Assembly: GCA_963422465.1 (NCBI GenBank) | Contig: OY730169.1 | Coordinates: 3,720,001 to 3,784,000, forward strand | Origin: Lichina pygmaea | Lineage: Eukaryota; Ascomycota; Lichinomycetes; Lichinales; Lichinaceae | Length of the DNA: 64,000 nucleotides | Direction of reading: 5' to 3' | Shown here: piece after piece, positions 1 through 11,423 of the stretch | How positions within the stretch are numbered: the stretch's first letter is position 1 | Layout: each line of letters begins with the position of its first letter | Made by a program: the position numbers and the translations under genes | Notes under the pieces: model-generated | What the model saw: only the letters and a program-made list of their open reading frames with translations | Databases searched by the model: none | Told to the model about the DNA's origin: nothing

Positions 1-958
1 TCTCCAGCTTTCGGCCTAGCCGGCTGCAGTTCCACGAGCGTGAGGGCGTCTCTTGCATCGTCTGCATCGTCTGCATCGTCCAGCCGCCGTAAGGCAGCGC
101 AAGGTCTGGCAGCGAAGCTCGACCGCCCGTCTGGGCTCCCTGGACTGTGCTCGGCAAGGGGGAAGGCAGCTCGGTCCAGTCCAGGACCGATCGGACCAGT
201 ACGGAGTACGAGCACGGAACGTACGTGCTTTTGAGAGGGCCCGAGAAGCATCAAATTCACTCGGGGCCCTCGTTCTTCTCCGTCGTCGAGACCATTCGGC
301 ATTGGCCGGTCGTCCCAAGAACGTCGCCGGCTATCGTCGCTGCCCCTTACCGACGACGACGACGACGACGTCGACTCGTTCTAGGGCAGGTTCCCCGGTC
401 GCCTTCGTGCGCCGTCGCTCCTTGTCCGTCTGCTGCTCCTCCGAGCCGCTGTTCGATCGGTCTCTACGCCCACGCTCCAATTAGCCGCGGAGGGATCTCT
501 CCTCCTCCTCGCTCCCGAGGGTTCACGACGCCGTCGCCCGTTCCATACCCACCCACCCCTGGCCGGCGCTTAACCCGGGGAGCGGACATCCAACCAAGGA
601 CCGGTCCTGTCCCGCGCGCCGTCTGGAGCGCTGCTGCGCGGATCGCTCGCGGCGGCCTCGACACTCGCACACACGCACGACCCGGACGCATTGCATCGAC
701 GAGTCTCGCATTGCCTCTCCGACTCCTCGGTCGGTTTATGTAAGTGATCCCGCTCGACAGCGTCTCCCGGGCGAGAGCCGGCGACAGTTGATCTCGCCGC
801 CGGCATCCCATACCGACTGCCTCTCGCGGCCGTGGTCGATCGAACGTCTCCGTCCGGTCTCCCTTATACGTCTACGCCTCTCCACACTTCCCTCGGCCGC
901 GCCTCTTCTGTCTTCTCGCGGACGACGTCGTCCCACCTCGCCCTCGCGCCGAGACACG
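1..958 (+). promoter_or_regulatory. Upstream region and probable 5' leader of the MSG5-type phosphatase gene
   Basis: GC-rich sequence with several overlapping open frames but no recognisable protein. A GAC triplet run lies at 352-370. The phosphatase frame is open upstream of its ATG at 959, but the family-like N-terminus begins only at that ATG, so the stretch before it is most simply read as leader and promoter. I see no clear TATA box. Confidence 0.45.
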
Positions 959-2161
959 ATGGCCGACTCGGCCGTGATGCAGCGGGCTAACGCTTCGGCC
1001 GCGAAGACGAACCGAACGCAATTGTTGAACCTCGACGGCCGTCGCCCTCGTCGCGAGAGATCCCCGTCGACCGGCGAAGGACCGGCGCTGCCAGCCAGGA
1101 TCCCCGACTACTCGACGCTCTTGGCCGGTCTACGCTCGCCGTGGCGCATGTCTCACCGTCTGGATGAGCGACGGCCGCCGCAGGATACGGCGCCTCGGGC
1201 TCCGGCCGCCGCCACCGTAGATCGCCGGGAGACCGACGACCCTGCCGCGCTGCCCTCCCTGCTGTCCATCCTCGCGGCGACACCGGCGATGACGGGTCGC
1301 GGTGGCGGATCGCGAGCGCAGGTCGACGTCCCCGTCGCGCCGACGGAGTCCGCGACGGCGACGGCAGCGGCGCCCTCGCCACCGCGGCCGACGGCGACGT
1401 CCCCTTCCGCGGCCGCGGTCGTGGCCGGCAAGGCTGCCGGGACCTTCGACGACGACCGATTCGTCCTGCGGCATCAAGGGCAGGCGAGCGTGTCGACGTC
1501 CGCCTCCACCGACTCGACCGATTCGTCGCCCACGACCACCGTCTCCACCGTGGACTCGTCGTCCGTCACGGACTCGTCGCCCGGGTCGTCGCCGGAGTCG
1601 CCCGTCTCGTCTCTTCCGCTGGCCGCCGTCGGACGCCTCTCGAAGGCGCCTCCTCCGCCGCTGCAATCGCCGCCGCCGCCGTCGTCGGTACCTCCACCCA
1701 GTCCCTTCTTCGGCCAGAACGGCCCGCTGTCTCCCGGGAGACGACCGCGGAACACCAAGAACCTTTCGTTGAACATGTCCGCGCCGACGCGCCAGCTCGT
1801 GCCGCCGACCCTGCGCATCAAGACCGCGTCCGCCGCCGAGACGCTCCAGTCGGCGCCGCCTTCCCCGTCCGTGCCTGCCACCGGCACCCACCCGCCCCGC
1901 AAGCGGCCCGGTCATCTCGGGCTCAGCCTCCGCACCACCACCATCGCAGCGCTGCCGCCGCCTCCGCCGTCTGGGGCCGCTTCGAAGGGCCCCCGGGGCG
2001 TGCCACCGTCGCCGCTGACGTCGCGACCGAACACGCTCCGACATCACCAATCCTCGCCGTCCCTGTCGCTCTTCTCGCCGACGGTGGGCGTCCCCGGCGG
2101 CATGCAACTGCCGCCGTTCAACCCCCGGTATCCCATGGCCCCACCGTCGCAGCGGCAGGAG

Positions 2162-2213
<52 letters not shown>

Positions 2214-3751
2214 CGTCGTCTCTCCCGGATGGCCTTCGGTCGGGCCCCCCCCGGTCAGGTTCGTCTGAGCCGGGTCCGTCCTTCTCGGGTCGAACCTCGC
2301 CGATCGCGCCGGCCCGGCTCGAGGAGCTCGAGGAGGAGAGCGAGGAGGACTACGGCGCGCCGCTGTCGCAGGAGGCCAAGTCCCCGGCCTACCCGTCCGG
2401 CCCCGTGTGCATCTACGAACCCCACGTCTACCTCTACCTCGAGCCCAGCGACGACGAAGCGTCGCAGTTCGACGTCGTCGTCAACGTCGCCCGCGAGGTG
2501 AAGAACCCCTTCGCCGACGGCCCCGCCGCGGCCCCGGGTCGGGCTTCGTTCGGCTCGACGACCTCGTCGTTCGGGACGCGCAGCGGAGCCTCGACCGCCG
2601 GCGACGGGGCCGCCGCCGCCGCCGCCGCCGCCGCGGCTGCGACGGGGACGATTCTGGACGCAGATCCCGTCTGCTCGCCCGTGGCCGATGCGCTCGAGGA
2701 GCCTCCCTGCCCGTTCGAGGCGCGTCCGGCGGCGCAAGGGCCGGAGTACGTCCACGTGCCGTGGGACCACAACTCCAACATCGTCGACGACATGGTGCGC
2801 CTGGTCGAGGTCATCGACGACCGGGTCCGACGGGGCAAGCGCGTGCTCGTGCACTGCCAATGCGGCGTCAGCCGGTCGGCCAGCCTGATCGTCGCCTACG
2901 GCCTCTATCGAGACCCGTCCCTGACGGTGCAGGAGGTGTACGACGCCGTCAAGCGCAAGAGCCGCTGGATCGGCCCGAACATGAGCCTGATCTACCAGCT
3001 GTCGGAGTTCCGCACCAAGCTCGTGCAGCGGCGCGGCCTCGCGACGTCGAGCTTGCGCCACCACTGGCGCGGCGCCGGCGGTGGCGCCGCCGGCGGTGCG
3101 ACGGCGAGCGGCCGGGCCAACACTCTCCCCGGCGGCATCGTCTCGGATCCGGCGCTGTTCGGCATGGGACCGTTCGAGGCTCGACGGTCGGCGCCGCAGA
3201 CGGCGCCCTTGCCCGGCGAGCGCGAACGCGCCTCGGGTCGGTCGAGCCCGTGCGGGGCCCTCAAGACCGAAGGCCACGCCGGCATCGCGCCGGGGCCGTC
3301 GTCGGCGCCGTCGGGCGTCGGCTGGGAGAGCCGAGCGTCGTTGGCTCACGCCGGCGCCGTCCCCGCCGACGCGCGAGACGCGGTCGAGCGGTCCGGGTCC
3401 GATCCCAGCCCGGGGTCTCGCGTCGCCGCCCCTCGTCCTCCCCTCCTCATCTCTCGGCCCGCCGCGGCACGGGAAGCGCCGTCGCTCGGACCGACGGCCG
3501 TCGCGGGCAGGGACCAGCCCCCCGAGCCCGGCGACGAGGCCGGGTCGATGTCGGTGCCGCCGACGCCTTCGCTCATGTCACCGCGCGTCGCATCCTTCAC
3601 GGCGAACCCTCTCCACGAGCCCCCCCTCTCCCCCGCGGTGGTGACGGGCACGTCGACGCTCGGCTTCCGCCACACGATCGCAATCGACCCGCGGAGCCCG
3701 GCGCAACACGGGGAGGCGCCCATCGTCCGAAGCATCTTTGACGTTCTATGA
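959..3751 (+). CDS. MSG5: MSG5/CPP1-type dual-specificity MAP-kinase phosphatase
   Basis: Single-exon protein of 930 residues. The phosphatase signature HCQCGVSRS sits at about residues 632-640, with the catalytic cysteine near 633. It follows VHVPWDHN and precedes SRWIGPNMSLIYQL, the usual order in fungal MSG5/CPP1 MAPK phosphatases. A family block, GPVCIYEPHVYLYLEP, opens the catalytic half at about residue 481. The family removes phosphate from Thr and Tyr of MAP kinases and damps cell-wall or mating signalling. The N-terminal 470 residues are Pro/Ser-rich and probably disordered, with a polyglutamine run near residues 400-418; an alanine run (near 550) lies in a loop inside the catalytic half. 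ATG 959 is chosen because MADSAVMQ and the following TNRTQLLNL resemble the family start. The substrate kinase is not shown by sequence. Confidence 0.88.
2161..2212 (+). repeat. CAG/CAA polyglutamine tract
   Basis: An in-frame run of alternating CAG and CAA codons encodes about 18 glutamines in the disordered part of the phosphatase. The CAA interruptions should make it more stable than a pure CAG run. Confidence 0.9.
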
Positions 3752-5010
3752 CCACGGCGCCACGACGGGAGGGGCTTCTCGGGCTTCCTTGGCTTCTTAA
3801 TCACGATCATGCCCCCGCTCCCGGTCTTCCGCTCAGCATCGGTTCTCTTGGCAGCGCTCTCACGGTCTTGTCCCTTTCTGCTCGCACATCTGCTGTCCAA
3901 TCCCGCTGGCCTTTGACGGGTTTGTCTTCATCGAACGTGACACGTGGCAAGAATCTCTACATACCTTGGGCTGGCGACCATAAATCTACATTTCCATGAT
4001 CATCATCGTCTCTCTTGTCTGCAGCATCGTGGCTCATCTCGTCCGTCCATGGCCATGGTTGTTATCATCGTCATCATCTAAACTACGAGTACGCTCGTCT
4101 CTATCCATTGCCATTGTCGTCAACATCGTCATCATTCGAGTCATCATCCGAATCATCTTACGTCTTCAAGTTCCTCCCTTTTCGATATTTCTCCGGCACA
4201 TTGGCATGACGACGCAAGGCAGCACCACGAGCATCTCGCGCACGTCTCGAAACGAGCCGACCCTGTCACTGGGCTCTGAAACAGCCACGAGAGCTTGTGA
4301 TCCGCGAGCCGCTTGGTTGGCTTGCGTCTACTGACGTCCTGGACGGCGCGATGGGGAGGAAGGTGAAAGTAGATCTTTCGCTCCCGCCACCTCGATGCCG
4401 ACCGACCTGCCACGACTCTTTGCAGCCGAAAGACTCTTGCGACGACTTGCGCCTCTGGCCCTACCCTCCCCTACGCTATCCTCACCTTGGCATGTCCATC
4501 GCACCTTGGCATCTCCACCCCATCTCGGCATGTCTACCAATTGTATGTATGAAGTGTACCACAACACGATGACGTCTTAGCCGGCTACAGCAGTCCCCTC
4601 GGTGCAATCTGCACAACTGCAACACCACGATCATCGAAGTCGGCCCGTCGCCCTGGGGCCTACCTTCCCTGCTGTTCCTTCGCTCGTACACAATCTCCTG
4701 ATGATTGGGATGTGCCGGTCTCGGACTTGTGACCCCTAGCTTGTTGACCGGCTGGTCGATTGACTGGTTAGCTTGCTTCCCGGCTTGCTTCCCAGCTTGC
4801 TTCCCGGGCTGGCTGTCTCGCCGACCGGCTTAGTCTGCCAGCTGGGCTTTCTACGAGTACTCACGAGTAACTTGGCTGGTGTGAGTCGGCCAGCTTGTCT
4901 GACTTGGAGTACTGTTCTAGCCGGCCAAGTACGTTCAAAGCTCTACGTACACTACCTTGTACAGTACCTCACACAGTCAGTATGTAGTAGTAGTAGTACA
5001 TCTCAAAAGG

Positions 5011-5036
5011 CTCTCTCTCTCTCTCTCTCTCTCTCT
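5011..5036. repeat. (CT)13 microsatellite
   Basis: Uninterrupted CT dinucleotides. A run of 15 G follows at 5168-5182. Confidence 0.95.
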
Positions 5037-5204
5037 ACAAGGTAAAGCCCCCTCTTTCTAAAGAACTATACCTTCCCTCCTCTTCTTGACCGTCTGAAAT
5101 ATTCTGCTGTTTAAAACATCCTAGTCTCCAAACTCTGGCCCTTGCTTGAACTCTCTGGAGGGAAAAAGGGGGGGGGGGGGGGAAACCTTTCTACAGACCC
5201 TAGA

Positions 5205-5425
5205 GCTGATCATCCAGCGCTGATCATCCAGCGCTGATCATCCAGAGCTGGCCATAGAGAGCCTGGTCGTCCAGAGCCCGTTACCCAGAGCCTGTTCACC
5301 CAGAGCCTAGTCACCCAGAGCCCAATCCGTTCTCCGACTACTTGGCCAGAGCTGATCATCCAGCGCCGACTGGATCGTGCAGTGCTGATCATCGAGAGTC
5401 GATCGGTCCAGAGTCGCCTGGTCGG
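5205..5425. repeat. Degenerate 14-15 bp minisatellite
   Basis: About fourteen imperfect units of the form GCTGATCATCCAGA or GCCTGGTCACCCAGA in tandem. Each unit ends in a CCAGA or CCAGC block. Unit length is mostly 14-15 bp, with one or two longer spacer units near 5320. Confidence 0.8.
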
Positions 5426-5460
5426 CCAGTTGTAGTTGGTACCTTGTGAGCGTACTTCTC

Positions 5461-5501
5461 CTTGTCTGGTCTGGTCTGGTCTGGTCTTGTCTGGTCTGGT
5501 C
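5461..5501. repeat. TCTGG pentamer repeat
   Basis: Tandem TCTGG units, broken by a single TCTTG, then ending in GGTCC. Confidence 0.9.
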
Positions 5502-5580
5502 CGAGGTACGGAAGGACAGTAGCTGAGATGATCACAGAGTCACAGGGCAGGTACGTATAGTTATCCTGCTCTACGGTGAT

Positions 5581-5647
5581 CTTTGTCTTTTCTTGTCTTT
5601 TCTTGTCTTTTCTTGTCGGAACTGGTCTTGTCGGAATTGGTCTTGTC
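5581..5647. repeat. Decamer TTTTCTTGTC repeat followed by a 13-mer repeat
   Basis: Three units of a 10-mer ending in CTTGTC run directly into two units of GGAACTGGTCTTGTC type. The second repeat seems to have grown from the end of the first. Confidence 0.8.
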
Positions 5648-5690
5648 ATTACAACGGAGTCACGTACAGACTACATCAGATGAGACGAAA

Positions 5691-5762
5691 GCGACAGGGC
5701 GACAGGGCTACAGGGCTACAGGGCTACAGGACAACAGGACAACAGGACAACAGGACAACAGG
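5691..5762. repeat. Octamer satellite, nine units in three variant blocks
   Basis: Nine exact 8-bp units share the ending ACAGG or ACAACAGG register: two GCGACAGG, then three GCTACAGG, then four ACAACAGG. A short GATA/GATG tract follows to about 5800. Confidence 0.93.
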
Positions 5763-5835
5763 GATCAATGGAGATGGATAGATGGATAGATAGATAGACA
5801 CGCAGCTACTTGAATCAAGCAGACACGATGCACAG

Positions 5836-7299
5836 CTACTGTCGACGAACAGCGACGAAACGCTTCATGCGCTGTGCGATGCGGGGATCGACCACGACGT
5901 CGTCGATCCAGACGTGCTCGTTTTGCTTGTCGTCGTCGTCGTCCTTGTCATTGTTGTTGGCCGGATGGGCGCGCTTGCCCCAGTCCTTCTCTTCGTCGAT
6001 TAGTTCATCCCGAATCTGATCTACCGCCGATGCCGATGCCGATGCCGATGGCGAGGTTGATGGTGATGTCGATGCTGAAGGTGGTTGTAGTAGCGTCGAG
6101 GCTGGTTCAGGATCCACGGTATGAGCGCCGGCGTTCGGATGAGATTCCCAAGCCTGGAGGGCCTCTGCGAGAACGACGGCTGCCGTCCGACGGCCAACGT
6201 CGTCGGCAACGTACCGGCGCGTCAGAAACCGATAGACGCGCACAGGCGTGTTCAAAAAGCCTAGGATGTGTGGGAACGGAATAGGCGCTGCCGGCTCAAG
6301 CGCCTCGGGGACGCTTGGAGATGGCGTCGCGGACGCATACGCGACCACGTCGATGAATGGGGCCGGGATGGTCGGTCTCGGTGGTTCTGGTGTCTTGGGG
6401 GTCACATCTCCCGACGAAGTCTCTGGGCTGGCTGCTTCGTCGCCCGGAGGGTTGCTCGACGGCTGGGGCATGTCCAGGCTAGGTGGCCGATTGTCACGAG
6501 AGCCGCTTGGTTGCTGGGGCAGGTCCGGGCTGGCTGGCAGAGAGTCGCTCGGGTCCTTGGAGACATCCAGGTCTGACGGTGCTGGGACGGGCTCCGGTGG
6601 CCGACGCAGCGGCCCGAGCAGACCCTCGTGCAGCCCTCGAACGTACTCTCTCCACGTATGTCGGCCGACGACGATGTCTCCCGTGGGTCCCGGCCACCCG
6701 CGCACGCCGCTCTGTCGTCGTACGTCCTCCACGACGTCCTCGACGGACGGAATCTCGTCGTCCTCGACATCGCCCTCTGCGACCTCGCCCGCCCGCCTCC
6801 GAAGTCTCCGGATTCGCTCGGCCAGCTTGGCTCGTACCTGTCCCTGTCGACGGCCCTCGACGAGCTCCCAGTCCATGGCTCCGGCGACGAGGATCGGCTT
6901 CACATAGTCGTTGAAGTGCTCCCGCGACGCTCTCAGGCCATCGCCAGGTGGTGCGGCCAGGTAGACGGTCACCTTTCGAGGCAACGTGCGTGTATCGAGA
7001 GGCTCGTCGGCGATGTGGGAGACCATGCGACACCATCTCGCTTGGACCTTCTTCTTCTGCTCGCGGTCGTAGACCACCAGCGACGTGAGCGTGCCGACGA
7101 CGGCGAAGAACACGGACCAGTTCCGCGAGGGCAGCTTCATCCGAATGTTCGGCATGCCTAGGCCAGGTCAGCCGCGAGCTACGAGTTCCAAAGCCGCTTC
7201 GGACAAGACCGTACCGAGCATCCGTAGAGCAGGATTGCGCTTGGGCGCCGGCTGCGCTGGCGCATTTCCGTTCTGGGCATGCTTTGATTCATCCGCCAT
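5836..7299 (-). CDS. TIM54: Mitochondrial inner-membrane translocase subunit Tim54
   Basis: Two exons on the minus strand: 7299-7215 and 7157-5836, with an intron at 7158-7214 (GTACGG ... CCTAG). The product is 468 residues. Exon 1 gives MADESKH ... NPALRMLG and exon 2 continues MPNIRMKLPSRNW, the family junction. A single hydrophobic segment, WSVFFAVVGTLTSLVVY, follows and should anchor the protein in the inner membrane. The conserved DYVKPILVAGAMDWELVEG region comes next, then a long soluble part. Tim54 belongs to the TIM22 complex, which inserts carrier proteins. The middle (about residues 220-300) is Pro/Ser-rich and low-complexity. An acidic, lysine-interrupted stretch lies near the C-terminus. 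The gene converges on MSG5. Confidence 0.9.
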
Positions 7300-8662
7300 G
7301 GTCGAGACGAACCTGGCTGAGACGAGCGACCGGAGGCGCATAAGACGGCCTCGATCATCCGTGCCATCATCGTCGAATCTTGGAGGGAAAATACTCACGC
7401 GTTAAGTGGCCGTGTCGCCAGACGTAGCTCGGGTCCGCAGATAATCCGGCCGGCTACGGCATACGCTACCGTATCATACGGTACCGCATCACATGATTAG
7501 TCATCACGGAGGCTTCGAGGTGACCATCGCGCGCGCGGCTGCAGCGGGCGCGGTACCAGGGAGCCGCGGCTACGACGACTTTGTCGCGCTGCAGCTGTGC
7601 GGTACGCTGGCACGTGCGCCTTTTGAGAGCTCCGACGACTCGCCTAACTACTTTACAAGGGGGGTTCGCTCGGCGTCTCCGACAGGCAGGATTCAGCGTC
7701 AACCTCCTCGCGTTTCTCCATTGACACCATAGCCTCTGAGTTGGCAAGAAGACAGGCAGGTGGGCCATGGAAGCCCATCCGGCTGTGGGACTCGTGGACT
7801 TGGTAGAAGGTGGGCTGAAGGCAGGTGAGCTGCCATCTCGTCATAGCAGTACGCCATGACATGGATGCCACCATTCCGGGACTGGCGCTGGAGAGAGCTG
7901 TTCACATGACTCGGAGAATTTACGACTGCATGGTCAATAATATCCTTCTTGACTTTCAGTCGACACTTCGCTGGTCGACCTGGAACCCTGTGCATGGACT
8001 CCACAAGAAACAATCGTCGCAAACAGCCGATTGTTCATCGCTTCTTTTCAGATGATCCTACAACGCCGAGCTAAATGCTGGCGCGAGGGTAATACCGATC
8101 ACGAGCACGCCAGTCACCAGTGTGACAGCGTCTTGTTGACAAAATTGGTCGTCGACCGCTTACATGATACCCCAGGGTAACCTCACCCTTATCGACTACA
8201 CGAGAAATTGGACAATGTGTAGTGAACAAGCACTCCTCCAATGATGTGTCTACAATGCCTTCACAGGTCTTTTCGAGCACCGCATCCGGCACCAAACATG
8301 TTATAGTGTGGACTGCCAGTCAAGCAGCTCAACGACGCTCTACTCGGGAACCCAAGAGACGCGACATAAGCACGCCCCTCTGGCCTGCCAGCCAAGTTGG
8401 TCCTGGTCCTGGTCCTGGTCCTGGTCCTCGGTTTTGGCATCGTTGCACCACATCCTTGCGACACCGGTCCGATGGATTACACTCTCCATGGATGGCTTCG
8501 GCTCAACATCGACGGGGACGGACGGCAACGCAGAACCGCACTCCTGGAGCAGGTGTTCCGGTATACAGGGTTGCTTGTACTACAACGCTCGGTTTACGGT
8601 GACATTGACGGTGCGTGCAGGTTATCTCGAGGGCGCTCTACCGTCGACGCTCCCCTCGATCG
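7300..8662. other. Spacer between TIM54 and the region near 9 kb
   Basis: Promoter side of TIM54. GTAC/TACGGTA-type motifs cluster at 7455-7490. A GGTCCT hexamer repeat (about six units) lies at 8397-8434. Two short open stretches at about 8473-8690 could be upstream exons of the next region, but I could not join them. Confidence 0.5.
8397..8434. repeat. GGTCCT hexamer repeat
   Basis: About six tandem GGTCCT units, possibly within an exon or leader of the unresolved coding region. Confidence 0.85.
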
Positions 8663-9311
8663 ATGATGCGGACATCCAAGACTCCGTACAAACCGGGCCT
8701 ATGCTACGTGTGGCCAGAGTACATCAACCACTACGGCAGGTTCTTCAAGAAGCTGGCACAGTGGGACTCTGAAGGCCTGCGTCTCATGGATCATCAGTGC
8801 ATACCGGCGACAAGGGCGCAGGTCGCGACGCTCGGCATCCGGGCCCACCAAGCACACGGCCTCATCGACAAAGATGGCGGCATCGCAGGCAAGTGCGAGG
8901 AGGACGAACGTTGGTATGACGTTCTCAACAGCGACGATTGGGGCATCCGGTTGCTGCCTCCGTCCGGTCGTCTCGGCCTGGTCAGACATCAGACGACGAG
9001 GGGCCTGGCGCAGGTCAGATTCACAGCCCTCTCCGTGTCTGGACAGTCGAGATACGTGGGATGTGTGCTGCGCGGCCTGTCCTTGGAGGATGTGAAGGCT
9101 TGGGGCACGGCTCTGGGAGCACTGGAAAGGCTTCGAGGCCGACGACCCTGCCGACATCACGGTCACAGGCAGAGAAGGTCATCCTTTGCGTCTGCCTGCT
9201 ATCGTTGAAGTCGTCGTCGTCGTACCAGTCGAGGACGGCAGGCTCGGCTGGCTGTTTCTCGAGAGCTGGGCGGAACAGGCACGACAGGATGGATTGTTTG
9301 AGTTCCTGTAG
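8663..9311 (+). CDS. Unrecognised coding region, reading frame changes near 9.1 kb
   Basis: From ATG 8663 one frame has fungal-like codon use and protein texture (MMRTSKTPYKPGLCYVWPE ... RWYDVLNSDDWGIRLLPPS) to about 9110. A different frame then looks equally coding (WEHWKGFEADDPADITVTG ... LGWLFLESWAEQARQ) to a TAG at 9309-9311. No clean GT-AG intron links them. One weak option is donor GTTGCT at 8950 with acceptor AAG ending 9097. The simplest alternative is a one-base frame slip near 9110, either a real pseudogene lesion or an assembly error. I do not recognise the family. An upstream exon around 8473-8690 is possible, because two other frames there also look natural. Confidence 0.35.
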
Positions 9312-10734
9312 TTCATCTGAGCAAACGAGACGATTGCGATCACAATCAGCCCTCACCTTCAGCGTGCTGCAGTGGAACAGCCTGTCACCCTCGTCGTTTC
9401 CGACTTTCTTTCACCCCTTAGTCGGAGGCTCTGCGGTGTTGGGCGCGGGCACATGCTTCATTGTTCTTCTTCTTAGACTTTCGATTCCGTCGGCATGCTT
9501 CTTCCTCCCGCCATCCAACCACCCCCACCACCACGACGCTAGACCAGTCATCCGCACCATAGACACATACAACACCGAGCTGCCACGCGCTCGTGGCGCT
9601 TTGATCGATATAGACTTCGCCCTGTCCGCCGCCGCCTCACCTTAATTGAGATAGATCCCGCCATGGCGTCTTTGTCGGACCGCTTGACCATTTGACGGGT
9701 GTCACAAGCTCCTCGGTCAGCCCCTTTGCCGAACCCCAACATCGGAGTCTGACTCGCACACAACTTTATTTCAGCGCTCAGGGTCGACTCGGATCCGTCG
9801 TCAGAGGGCCCTTCGTGTGCTTCTCGACCACCTTGGATCATCAAGCCGGACGTCGTGACCTGTCTCGTCTCGCGTGTCCGCTGGTCTGCCTTGGAGGAAG
9901 CGATGCCCGATCTGGATGACCAAGATGGTGAGCGCTTTTTCTGCTTTCGTCGCGCCGTCTGAGCTCAGCTGGGGACGACGACGACGACGACGACGATGCC
10001 GCCGGGAGCACGAGAGGTCCAGAGGCTCGTCCGACGCGACGGCGGTGCCCTTGGAGGAACGGAAGCGAGAGGGAGCTCTGCACGACGTCGACAGGATCGG
10101 TGCGGATATCCCGTCGGTGATGACGGTCGTGATGCTGTCAAGAAGCTTCGCAGGAGCCGAGTTGAGGTCAGGAGCCGAGGTGGCTCAGGCTGTTCGATGA
10201 TGCCGGCGTGATGGCGCACGAGAGACGCTGGACGCCGGAGGCGCGTGTCGTCGCACTCGACGATGCTGATCGGTCCCGGCTCGACCCTTGTTTCAGAATT
10301 CGAAGAGGACCGCGGCGGTGGCCTACGGAGACGGATGGCTGTTGTTGGAGTGTCTCGCGAGCGGCCACGCAGCTAACACATGGCCGACATCGTGCAGACG
10401 ACCTCTCCGATTCTCCCCGTACCGTCCGGGACGGCCGCAGTCCTTCGCTCGTCGGTGAGCTCAGGATGCCGAAGAATCGGAGCACCGGCCACCTGCCGGG
10501 CCAGAATGTCGACCAGCAGGCGCGAGCGAGCTACCGGCTCTCTTTCGATATCGGGTCGGTCAGGGACTCGAACACGGCCTCCAGGTGAGATCTCCCTGTC
10601 CCTCTCGTCCCCGGGGCAACACCTCGATGCTGGCGCCGGAAATCAAACCGGGTGGCGCGCCGCTCCTCTGGAATGGGAGCACGTCAGTCCTGACGTCTTG
10701 CGTTGCGAGCATCGGTCACGATAGGCTACCGGTG
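9312..10734. other. Spacer and probable leader of the PAS kinase gene
   Basis: No firm gene. A possible small upstream exon starts at ATG 9903 (MPDLDDQD), with donor GTGAGC at 9926. Its acceptor near 9970 would lead into a GAC-coded aspartate run. I could not connect it to the kinase. A GAC run lies at about 9974-9998. The kinase frame is also open from 10585. Confidence 0.4.
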
Positions 10735-11382
10735 ATGACCGAGCATGAGCACGGTCTAGGTGCCTCGGGCCTCCGCCGGATCCGTCAGCAGCACCCCGCG
10801 AGCCGTCATCCGACCGTAACCACCGCCATCCCATCGACGCTGGACCGTCGCGTCGTCTCTAGCTCGTCCGTCATGGCCCTGTCGCTTCCTCCGAGCCGAG
10901 TCGTGTCGCACGCGTCGACCGGACCGAGCTCTCCGACATCGACGACCGGGGAAGACCTCACTCGTTTCCCGTCCGAATCCCTTCACTCGTTCTCCTTCGC
11001 CCATCAGTCCGAAGGACCGATGCACGCGAGGCAGAACGTCCTCAGACGATCCATCGACTTTCTGCGCGAACGGACCGGCTGGGTGGCCGCCAACCCGCGC
11101 CTCGCGACTGCTCAGGCCAAGGTCAGCGGAGATGCCGAGCTGCAGAGCATGGTCGAGCTCCTTTCCCGAGCCGGCTTGATGTCGTCGCCGTTGTCCGATG
11201 ACAAGTCGGACGCCGGCCTACACATCTCGACCGGCCCCTTGACTGGACCTGCCGAGGTTGAGGGGGGCAACCTCTTCGAGAAGAGCTTCGTCGCGGCGTC
11301 GTCCAGTCCCGACGAGTACGGTGGACGATCGCCGAGTGGAGCGCTCGCAAGGGTTGGCGATGGTGAAACGAGTTTGTCGTCG

Positions 11383-11423
<41 letters not shown>

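Larger units (their letters stand above)
3752..5835. other. Convergent spacer between MSG5 and TIM54
   Basis: About 2.1 kb where two genes converge. No gene is supportable. The left half is pyrimidine-rich and presumably holds the phosphatase 3' UTR. The right half, from 5011, is a chain of unrelated simple repeats listed separately. Confidence 0.6.

Noticed and set aside
147-743. 198-residue + frame upstream of MSG5
   Set aside because: Does not start with a conserved pattern and overlaps other open frames in GC-rich leader sequence.
1130-2206. Leucine- and arginine-rich minus frame opposite MSG5
   Set aside because: Mirror of the polyglutamine and proline-rich coding sequence; CAG repeats read as leucine on the reverse strand.
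5691-5762. Regular repeat array considered as a CRISPR
   Set aside because: Units are 8 bp with no spacers and the genome is eukaryotic; it is a simple satellite.
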